Source: Pleodorina starrii
Taxonomy: Eukaryota; Chlorophyta; Chlorophyceae; Chlamydomonadales; Volvocaceae
Assembly: GCA_030267565.1 (NCBI GenBank)
Contig: BRXU01000038.1
Location: 620,001 to 684,000, forward strand
Direction of reading: 5' to 3'
DNA length: 64,000 nucleotides
Both the position numbers and the translations under genes were made by a program. Positions 35,016 through 44,193 of this stretch are shown here, piece after piece. The notes under the pieces are model-generated. The model did no database searches and was not told the DNA's origin. It was given only the letters and a program-made list of their open reading frames with translations. The number at the start of each line of letters is the position of its first letter. Position 1 is the stretch's first letter.

Positions 35016-37567
35016 TCACATGTATGCGCCGTAGCCTCCTACACCCGGGTGGAGCTGCTGCGGCATCTGCTGCTGCTGCTGCTGGTGCGTCGTCTGCATC
35101 TGCTGCTGCTGCTGCTGCGGCATCTGCATCTGCTGCTGCTGCTGGTGCGTCGTCTGCATCTGCTGCGGCTGCTGCTGCGGCATCTGCATCTGCTGCTGCT
35201 GCTGCGGCATCTGCATCTGCTGCTGCTGCTGGTGCGTCGTCTGCATCTGCTGCGGCTGTTGCTGCGGCATCTGCATCTGCTGCGGCTGCTGCGGCATCTG
35301 CTGCTGCTGCTGCTGCTGCTGGTGCGTCGTCTGCATCTGCTGCGGCATCTGCATCTGCTGCTGCGGCATCTGCATCTGCTGCTGCTGCTGCTGCGTCGTC
35401 TGCATCTGCTGCGGCTGTTGCTGCGGCATCTGCATCTGCTGCGGCTGCTGCTGTTGGTGCGTCGTCTGCATCTGCTGCGGCATCTGCTGCTGGTGCGGCA
35501 TCTGCTGCTGGTGCGGCATCTGCTGCTGCTGTTGGTGGTGGTGATAGTTGAGTTGGGAGGTATGCGGGCGGCTCAGGTTGCCTGGAAGCGCAGCGGCCAC
35601 CGGCCCCACCGCGGCCGCCACCGCCGGCGGAAGGTCCACCTGCATGGCGGTGGCCATCGCTCCCGCCACCGGATGCGCAGCCGTCGCCGCCACCGCCGCC
35701 GGCGGCGGCAGCGTCGCCGCCGCCGAGTACGGCACGGCGGCCGCAGGCTCGGATACGAATCCGGATCCACCACCGAGTGCGGCTGTCGCCGCCGCCGCCG
35801 CCGACGCTGTCGTCGCCATCGAGGGGCCGGTGACGGCGACGGCACCACCGTTGCGCAGCTGTGAAGCAAACTGCTCCGCCACATCAAGCACCTGCCGTAC
35901 TTGCTCCGTGTCCATCGCGGGAGCTGTACGACAATACGGCAACAGCGATCATATCCCCATCAGGCGACGGTGTGCGCGAACGTGTCAGTGAAAGGGAGGT
36001 GACAGTAGCGGGGCGAGCTCGGCAGGCAGGGGAACGAAAGGGAACGTGTCGAGGGGAACGGAGGAGAGGCGCCCAAGGGCGGCAGCGCCCGCGGAAGCGC
36101 GAGTTAAGCCTCCCGGCAGCTCCTTTGGACCCATGGGGCTTGTGGGCAGAGACATGGGTTGGGCTTTGTCCAGGTATATCCAAGGGGTCGTAGGCAGGCA
36201 TGGGTCGATGGCACGACCCATGGGTCATAGCTCCTAGGCCGCGCCCGCCGAAACGCGGGAAAAGAAGTACCGGTACCGCCGCCGGCGCCGCCCCACGCCG
36301 CCCCATGATGCGGCGCACATACCCTGGGGCGGCCCCGGCGATGTTGAGGACACGTGACATGCTGAATCATCGTATAAAGCACGTGAACCCAAGCCCTTCG
36401 CGGGTTCGCGCACCCACCCTGTGGCAGCCCCGGTGAGGGCACCTGGTGGAGCATCTCCAGGCGAATCATCTCCACCGCCTGTTTCTACACATGGGGCAAG
36501 GGAAGGAGGGGCAAGGAGGGATGTGTGCAATGCGAAGCCAGGCCGAAACCCTCCTGGCACGCACCCGCCAGGAGCGGGCCGGGACTTCGTCCCGGCAAAA
36601 AACCCTTCCCCAAAAAATGTCTCCCGGGCCAGGGCTTGCTGAAGCTCCCTGCCGGGGACTGGGTGCAGACCCATCGCAACGGACCCATCACCGGTGGATC
36701 CACAGGACCAAGTTTCAGACCCACAACCCCCGCTGCCGCCAGCGGGCGAGGCGACGTGAACCTCATGCCGCGCCGCGATCTGCCGAAACCCACCACCGAC
36801 CACCATCGGGCAAGACCGCCCCCTTTCCCCGGTATCACCGCCGCCGCCGCCGCCACGTGCCGTACCAGTTGGAAGCACCTGCAATGGACAAGAAGATCCC
36901 AACAGGGGTAAAACCGTCAACCGCGGCCGATGAACTGTGGAAACACACGCGAAGTGGGGAGGAGGAAGGCGACGAACGCAGTGGGGTTCATGACGGGAGG
37001 ACCTGCCGGGGCGGCATGCCAGCTTGTTGTGGCCTGGTGTGTGGGCGCGGGTGGCGGGATGGGGTTTCGGCACGGCGGCTTTGGTGTGTGCGTGCGTGTG
37101 CGCGTGTGTTTGTGTGTGGCAGCAATGGAAAGGGAGAAGGATAATCTACATTCCAGGCCGGGTACAGGCCGGGGTTCTCCCTCCACTTCGCCACGTGGCC
37201 GAAGCCAGCCGAGACTCATCCATTCTACACCGTTTCGCCCGAAGGCACTACCAAGGGTGCGGCAGGCTTCAATAAGAGCCCACGTGTACCCCGGGCGGCT
37301 CACATGACGTCGCAGCAGTTGACGAAATCCTGTTTGGCCTCCTCCACGCGCGTCCGAGCCCAAGGCTGCTGACTACCCTCCCCCAGATGCTTGACTGCAT
37401 CTGCCAGGGCCGCCAGCAGGGCCTAAACAGAAGAGTGGCGAACCCAAGCGGCAGAGGATGGTTGGGGACGGTTGAGGGACAGGGATCGAAGCCCTCCGGA
37501 ATAATTAATATACTATATGCTCTTTGAACATGTAACAGACCTCGAAAGCAGTCGTTAAGCGCTCCAT
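35016..37567 (-). CDS. Gln/Met-rich protein with a helical N-terminal domain, function unknown
   Basis: My model joins 37567-37541, 37422-37304, 36878-36839, 36478-36443 and 35891-35016 in one frame, 365 residues. The first two exons are well supported (MERLTTAFE, then ALLAALADAVKHLGEG through VEEAKQDFVNCCDV). The short third and fourth exons (ending AVEMIRLEMLHQ) and the acceptor of exon 5 are inferred from phase only. Residues 1-100 look all-helical. The rest is Ala-rich, then about 160 residues of Gln/Met/His repeats (MPQQQMQTTHQQQQ type) encoded by a CTG/CAG-rich array at 35040-35545. The layout recalls Mediator subunits or other transcription cofactors, but no diagnostic motif was recognised. 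It is divergent from the arabinosyltransferase gene, 286 bases apart. Confidence 0.55.
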
Positions 37568-37853
37568 GCCGCTGCCAGGCCCGCCAAGTCCGAGCACCTC
37601 ACAACATTTCGGCCGGTTGTCGTCAGGACAAGCACAATTGCCCTCCGATTTCAGATTTCAAACTACAGTATAACGTTGTGTGCTATTGTTGGCAGTTGGC
37701 GTGTGACATTTGCCGTTGTCTTGTAACGGCTGCTCGTCCACGGATACAACATCTTTTTCAGCGAAGCAGTATCGTTAAACATAACCTGGTAATAGGACAA
37801 ACACTACGAGCTTCCACGTCTGTGATCGATATGTTATAGACCGTCGCATAGAT
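37568..37853. promoter_or_regulatory. shared divergent promoter region
   Basis: The start codons of the Gln-rich gene (minus) and the arabinosyltransferase gene (plus) lie 286 bases apart, so one short, relatively AT-rich interval must hold both promoters. No clear TATA box was found. Confidence 0.5.
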
Positions 37854-40800
37854 ATGAGCACAATGGACAAACGCGGGGGGAGGAGCACGCAACGGACGCT
37901 CTGGCTCGCGCTGCTCTTCGGCCAGGCGCTCGTCGCGGTGGCCATCGTCATGTTAATCCGCAGCCGGCCTTCCGGAAATCCGTCTTCCTGGAACGAGGCG
38001 ACGTCGCAGCCCACCGACCGCGATGCGCTGCTGCACGAGGGCGCCGAGCTGCAGCTGCACCTGCAGAGCTGGCGGCGTCGCGCCGCAGCTGCCTCGATCA
38101 CGGAACCCGACTCCATACTGGGCCTTAGCACCACCACCATCACCACCACCACCTCCAGCACCGCTGGCGCCTCCGCATCCTCGCCAACCTGCGACCCCAA
38201 CGGCCACCCCGTCACGGCCGTGGCGCCCATAGAGCCCAAGTACCTGATGCGCCCCGCGTCGGAGGTCGCATCGGAGAACCCGGAGTTTGCGCGGCTGCTT
38301 GCGGCCCACTCCAACGAACAGCGCGAGATTATGCTCGCGCTGACGAATGCCGTCATGATTTGCAAAAACACGACGCTGTGTTGGTGGAACGGCGGCAACA
38401 TCCTGGAGTCCTTTCTGGAGATCCTGGAGCGGTCCAACATCACCAACCACCTGATTGGCGTCACGGACGAGCAGGCGGCAAAGTGGGTTGGTTGACGGTT
38501 GGTTTGGCGGTTGGTCGGTTGGAGGGCACGCCGCACGCGCACCCAAGAGAGCGCGTGTGTGTTTTGTGTGTGATATGGTTAATGTGTACCGTATGTGTGT
38601 GTGCTTTATGCGTGTGTGCGTCAACGATACATGGGTGATGTGGAACCGGAGGCGGCCGCGCTGTTATCCGTGGAGGGGCGCCAGACCAGCAGACCTCTAC
38701 CCAGCAGACGCCTCTGGCCCGCCGCCGCTGCGGTGTCAACGTTTTCCGGCCCTCACCCTCCTGCCCCTCCTTCCGCACCCTCTCTCGCCTCCCTCGCCTC
38801 TTCCTCCCTCCCGCCCTCACCCCCTTCCGCACCCTCTTCCGCACCCTCTTCCCTTCCCTTCCCTCCCGCCCTCACCCTCTTCCGCCCCCTCTTCCGCGCA
38901 CCCTCTCCCCTTCCCTTCCCTTCCCTTCCTTCCTTCCTTCCGCTCCGTCTCAGGTACCTGGAGGACCGCGCCGCCGCTCGCGGTCCGCGCGCCTTCGCCG
39001 TCAACTGGTTCCGACCCGCCGTGCAGATCCCCGCAGTGCAGGCCAACACGCGAGAGGCTAACCGGGTGTCCTCCCTCAAGTTCAGTTTGTTGCAGACGTC
39101 GCTGCAGCTGGGCCACCACACCATGATCACGGACATGGTGGGTGGGGGGGAGGGGGAGGGGGAGGGAGGGAGGGAGGGAGGGTGGGTGATGGGGATGGGG
39201 AAACTGCCCCGGCACGCGCCCGCCCGCCCGCACGCACGCGCCCGGCCGATACCGGCAACGACACAAACAGCAATAAGAACAACAAAAAGCGCGACATGAC
39301 AATTCCACAACATACCACCACCCAGGGAGGAAGGGAGGGTGATGGTGGGTGAGGATTGGGGGCGATGACAGGGAGTGGTGGGTTGGCTGGTGAGTGGTGG
39401 GTTGGCTGGTGAGTGGTGGGTTGGCTGGTGAGTGGTGGGTTGGCTGGTGAGTGGTGGGTTGGCTGGTGAGTGGTGGGTTGGCTGGTGAGTGGTGGGTTGG
39501 CTGGTGAGTGGTGGGTTGGCTGGTGAGTGGTGGGTTGGCTGGTGAGTGGTGGGTTGGCTGGTGAGTGGTGGGTTGGCTGGTGAGTGGTGGGTTGGCTGGT
39601 GAGTGGTGGCTTTAGGGTTTGGGAACGTCACTCTGTCCCAACACGCCGCGAGGCACGTGTGTGCATGTATGCATGCATGCATGCGGGAAACGATACCGTT
39701 ACACCGCGATACCGTTACACCAACGGCTCCGCCGTACCGTACTCTGTGTTGTACGGCAGGACCTGGTGTACATCTCCAACCCCTTCGACGAGCTTCACCG
39801 CGACGCGGACATCGAGTCGTCGAGCGACGGCTTCGACGAGATGGCGTACGGCAGCATGACCTCGATCCATGACCCCACCATGGGCTGGGGGGGCGGCGGC
39901 CTGTACATGAACACCTTCACGTGAGTTGGAGGGAGGGGGCGGGGGCAATTAAAACGGCCCGGGACGAGGGAACGCAACGCAGTTACCTCCGCTGGGGCCC
40001 CCCCGCGGGGGCGGGGGCGCGCCAGCTCTACTACTCTACCACTGCCCCTCTGGACTGTTCTGTGCCTTTCCGTTTGCCCTCTTCATGTCTTTCCCCTCCC
40101 CGTCTCCTTCTCCGCTGCGCAATTCTCTTTATACCCCCTGCTTGGTGGGTGGGTGGGTGGGTGGGTGGTTGGGTGGGTAGCATGACCTCGATCCATGACC
40201 CCACCATGGGCTGGGGGGGCGGCGGCCTGTACATGAACACCTTCACGTGAGTTGGAGGGAGGGGGCGGGGGCAATTAAAACGGCCCGGGACGAGGGAACG
40301 CAACGCAGTTACCTCCGCTGGGGCCCCCCCGCGGGGGCGGGGGCGCGCCAGCTCTACTACTCTACCACTGCCCCTCTGGACTGTTCTGTGCCTTTCCGTT
40401 TGCCCTCTTCATGTCTTTCCCCTCCCCGTCTCCTTCTCCGCTGCGCAATTCTCTTTATACCCCCTGCTTGGTGGGTGGGTGGGTGGGTGGTTGGGTGGGT
40501 ATCGTATTGCTGAGGTCCGTTCACTTCCTTCGCCTCAACTCTGCACTCCGCGCCCCCGCTGCCTGTGGTTATTCCCTCTCCAATGTGCCTCTCCCCCCCA
40601 ATCAACCACCAACCGTCGCCACCAACCACCAACCCTCACCACCAACCGCCATCTTCACCGCCACCGTCACCACCGCCCTCACCGTCACGGCGGGTGGTGG
40701 TCAGTGTGAATGTGGGCTGCGCCTACCTGCGAGCCACCCACCGCGCCTTTGCGGTGGTGAAGCGGGCGGCAGATCAACTAGCGGCGCAACCGGGATGGGA

Positions 40801-42347
40801 CCAGCAGGTGCGTGTGGGGCCGTGTGTGGGGCCGTGGGGGGGGTTGATGCCCCCTAGTGCTTTCATGATGAAAGGGTTTTGGCTCTGTCTAATATTCAAA
40901 AGCAAGGAAGTGGTCGCTGGAGGGGATTTTCCCCCTCCAGCAATCCGTCTCTCCCTCCCATCCGAGCAAAACACCCTCCTCGCCCCCCCCCCCCTTTGCT
41001 CTCCCCCATTTCCTCTCTCCCCCCTTTGCTCCCCCCCCCCTTTGCCCCCCCCTCCATTTGCTCTCCCCCCTCGTGGTCAGGTGTTCAACGAGCACCTGCT
41101 GACTAAGTCCCACGGCGATTACTCATCGCCGTACGCCACGCTTCGAGTCATGGACATTGACAAGTTTGTCAACTCGAAGCGGTTCTTCAGGTGGGGTGGG
41201 GGCCTCTCTCCTTCCATCCCTCTCCCCTCACCTCCCCCTCCCTCCCCCTCCACCCCCAACCCCCCTTCCCCCTCCCCCTCTTCCCCTCCCCCTCCCCTAC
41301 GGTATCCCTTTCCCTTCCCCCTCCTTCCCCCGTTCCTTCCCCCGCGTCGACGACTTGCACTTTCTGTTGCAGGGCCCTTTTCATGAGGCTCTCAAACGGT
41401 GACAGGCTGTTTATTTTTTTCCCAAGGATCAGGGTATACAAAATCCTAAAACAACCCAACCCCAACCCCTGCACCCTGCTGAGAGCCACGCCCCTCTGCA
41501 ACTGTCCCCGTCCTCATCCACGCTACCCCCTCCCACCCCCTCCCACCCCACCCTACCCTGCCCCTTCCCCCCCTCCTCCTCCCTGCCCCTCAGGACCCGC
41601 CGCGCCGCCTACCTCCCTGGCGCCTCCTCCTCCGCGCCCACCCCCGTGATGGTCCACTTCAACTACCACCCGGACAAACACGCGCGCATGCTGTGTATTA
41701 TGGACCGGTGAGGTGGGGGGGGGGCCGGGAGGGGCGGGGGAGGGGGAGGGAGCGGGAGGGGGAGGGAGCGGGAGGGGGAGGAAGGGGGAGGGAGGGGGAG
41801 GGAGGGTGGGGGAGGGTGGGGGAGGGGGAAGGGAGGGGGAGGGAGGGGGAGGGAGGGGGAGGGAGGGGGAGGGAGGGGGAGGGAAGGGGCGGGAGGGGGA
41901 GGGGGAGGGAGGGGGAGGGGGAGGGAAGGGGCGGGGGCGGGAGGAGGAGGAGGGTGGGAAAAGGCAGGAGAAGGGAGTAAGGGAGTAAGGAAAAAAAAGG
42001 TACCGCAGCGAAGGAACGGAGACGGGTAAGGGGAAGGTGGGAAAGGGGGAGCTGGGCAGTGAAGAGGGGGGGGCGCGGGTTGGAAGGCTACAGGGAAATG
42101 GAGGTGCTGGGGAGGAGCCAGCGGAGGGGGAGGGGGAGGGGGAGGGTGCTCCGAAACCAGCGGAGGGGGTGTCCACCCAACTGCCGCACGCACACACGCA
42201 CGCACGCATGGTGTCGTACTCCCCTTCTTCTCCAACCCCCAGCCCCTTTACCCGCGCACCCATTTCCTTTTCCCGAGCAGCTACTTTCGCAACAAGCTTG
42301 ACGCCTGCGACAAGTTCCCCGGCGGATCGGAACCTGGATCCAGATAA
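37854..42347 (+). CDS. RRA-type hydroxyproline-arabinan arabinosyltransferase (GT77-like)
   Basis: Exons 37854-38482, 38954-39137, 39760-39920, 40705-40807, 41081-41190, 41594-41707 and 42281-42347 give 455 residues. Residues about 15-36 (TLWLALLFGQALVAVAIVML) are a single transmembrane anchor after a short basic tail, the type II topology of Golgi glycosyltransferases. The nucleotide-diphospho-sugar transferase domain shows ITDMDLVYISNPFD, with the metal-binding DxD formed across exons 2/3, then SSSDGFDEMAYGS, DPTMGWGG, PGWDQQVFNEHLL, LRVMDIDKFVNSKRFF and VMVHFNYHPDKHARM. These match Arabidopsis RRA1-3 (SDGFD, SMGW, WDQ-VFNE, VNYHPDK). Plant RRA proteins add an arabinose to chains on hydroxyproline, so pherophorin-type proteins are likely acceptors here. 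Part of exon 3 is duplicated in intron 3 and could be an in-frame cassette exon. Confidence 0.9.
39360..39604. repeat. 20-bp minisatellite in arabinosyltransferase intron 2, about 12 copies
   Basis: The unit GTTGGCTGGTGAGTGGTGGG is repeated nearly without change. Each copy contains a GGTGAGT 5'-splice consensus. The array generates a spurious 309-codon minus-strand open frame. Confidence 0.95.
39853..40500 (+). repeat. 326-bp tandem duplication spanning the exon 3/intron 3 boundary
   Basis: Bases 39853-40178 recur at 40179-40500 with almost no change (offset 326). The copied segment holds the last 68 bases of exon 3, its donor, and about 260 bases of intron carrying elements A and B. In the second copy the exon part (40181-40246, 66 bases) is preceded by TAG and followed by the same GTGAGT donor. 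Confidence 0.95.
39947..39988. repeat. element A (AATTAAAACGGCCCGGG) in intron 3
   Basis: CAATTAAAACGGCCCGGGAC followed by GAGGGAACGCAACGCAGTTACC. Related copies occur at 40273-40314 (from the duplication), 42994-43029, 45201-45230, 48255-48300 and 56316-56357, on both strands. Confidence 0.8.
41710..41945. repeat. GGGAGGGGGA-rich tract in arabinosyltransferase intron 6
   Basis: About 235 bases of almost pure purine built from GGGAGGGGGA units, directly after the donor of exon 6. Confidence 0.9.
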
Positions 42348-44193
42348 GAGAGCAGCATGCCCTGATCTGGATCCAGGATCCAGGATCTCCGGGATCTCAC
42401 TGCCGGCCGATCGACGTCGGGATCACATGCTTGTCAGAATGGGCAAGGCAAACCGCATCCGATGGACTACTCTGGATCCGGATCTCGCCTTGGATCTTGA
42501 TTGCAGCGACGGTCCAAGGCGGGAGCCAGAGCCACAGCCGCTACTGCCGCTGTTGCTGCTGCTGCTGTTCCGGCAGCGCTATCGGCAGCGATGGATAGCG
42601 GTGGAAGTAGAGTGCCGCAGCAGCAGCACCAGCTCTGCCGCTCCGTCTTCTGCTCGCGCTTGTCGGCGCTGAAGGCTGAAGGCCGGGTCGGACCGCCGGA
42701 TGGGCTGCCGCTGGGGTGGCGGGGCAGTGACGGGGCCGACGTCGGACGCCCTGAGTGACGGAGGGAGGAAGGGAGGGAGGGACCCGCGGGTCGTTGCCGT
42801 GGGCCCTGCGTCTGCATTGATGGTGGCTGCCAGCCGGAGGCAGCTGCGGCGGTGGGGCCCAAGGGGGGGAAGGGCGCGGTGAGGCGGCGACGCAGTTGCA
42901 GCGGACGGGATGGGATGGGATGGCGGGACGGGACGGGTGGGGGCACGCGCGGGGCGGCATATTTGGAAGGGGAAGGAAGGGGAAGGGGGGAGGGTAATTA
43001 GAACGGCCCGGGGCGAGGGAACGCAACGGGGGAGGGGGAGGGTAGAGTGCATGGAGGTTGGGTGGGGCGCTGATGCCGCTGATGCCGACCCCCTCTTGGC
43101 GGGTGGGGCTCCCCCCGGAAACGGCCATTCGACCGCTCTCGTGATGATGATGATAATGATGATAATGGGGATTCGCTTCTCGCTGATCACTAGGTACTTC
43201 GAAGTCTGGTGACCCAGGTGACCCACCAGTGCCACGCGTGAGTCCGGAGTCCGGTGACAGCCCTTAAACGGTTGGATCTTCGATGGGAATTGGCCGTAGA
43301 GTGGCATATACGACTCCAGACCCGCGTGAAGACTGGACGGGCCCTTCGAGCCCGCGTTGACTTTCGGGACGGGAACTGTGGAACCGGCCAGCCGAGGAAG
43401 CTGTGGAAGCGGGGAACCAGTGTCAGATCGGGACACCTGTGTCCGCGCGGGTGGGTTGGCGCGCTCGCATGGACGCATGCATTCCAGGGACCGCATTCCA
43501 CCGATGCGCTGTGCCGTGCTGCGCTGTGCTGCCGCCCCCGGGTTTGTGTGCCGGCCTGTGCTGCCGCGGCACGTACCGGTATGTGGCTGCCATGTGCAAG
43601 GATGTTGCTGCCGTACAGTAGCTGCCGGGTTTTACTGCCCGACCTCCTTACTAACAGAAGGTACGATTTGTCCTCGTCCGTACATACCGTCCAGTGCTGC
43701 CGTTCATCGTCATTTCGGGCAAAGAATGTGAAGGACACGACAAACGGCACGAGACGGACTTGACGTGCCGCTTGACAGACGACTACACAATTCTCTGTGT
43801 AGTCGTACTGGACTAACGGGTCCGTTGGCAGTTGGTGGTGGTTGTGAACTGGTGGTGGTGGTGGTGAACTGGCTATGGACAGCCCTTTCCTGCGTACCTA
43901 TTTCGCCAAGTACGTCATTCAAAGTTTGAAACGAGAAACGTCACTGGACCGCAACAGGCCGATCGGTTGGGTTGGCTAACCAACTAACAGGACCTGCCCC
44001 GCCAGTCGCAGCTATACACGGGTGTCCCGTGGGATGGAAAACGAAGGCGGGAAGGTCTACTTCAGGCGGGTTAGGGGCCGTGAGGCCCTTTACGCCCCGC
44101 CCCTCTCCCGCCGCAACACCCCCCCTCGCTATGGGAGGGGCCCCATCAACAACATCAAGAACACGCACTCGACGCAAAAGTCCGCCGAACCCG
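42348..44193. other. convergent intergenic region, arabinosyltransferase and UTP23 genes
   Basis: GGATCC/GATC-rich sequence at 42330-42500 runs from the end of the arabinosyltransferase CDS into its 3' region. An element A copy lies at 42994-43029 and a perfect 11-bp inverted repeat at 43779-43806. Open frames such as 43254-43763 show no domain and are not called. Confidence 0.5.
43779..43806. repeat. perfect 11-bp inverted repeat
   Basis: ACGACTACACA, six-base spacer, TGTGTAGTCGT. It can form a hairpin. Confidence 0.92.

Noticed and set aside
35025..35551. Ala/Ser-rich and Leu/His-rich plus-strand open frames
   Set aside because: Antisense readings of the CAG/CTG repeat that encodes the Gln/Met tract on the minus strand.
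36372..36377. TATAAA as a promoter for a plus-strand gene
   Set aside because: It lies in an intron of the minus-strand Gln-rich gene and no plus-strand gene follows.
38753..39682. 309-codon minus-strand open frame with NPPLTSQPTTH-type repeats
   Set aside because: It reads through the 20-base minisatellite and an intron of the plus-strand arabinosyltransferase gene; the repeat keeps the frame open by chance.
43254..43763. 169-codon plus-strand open frame
   Set aside because: Cys/Arg-rich translation without domain, in a convergent intergenic region.
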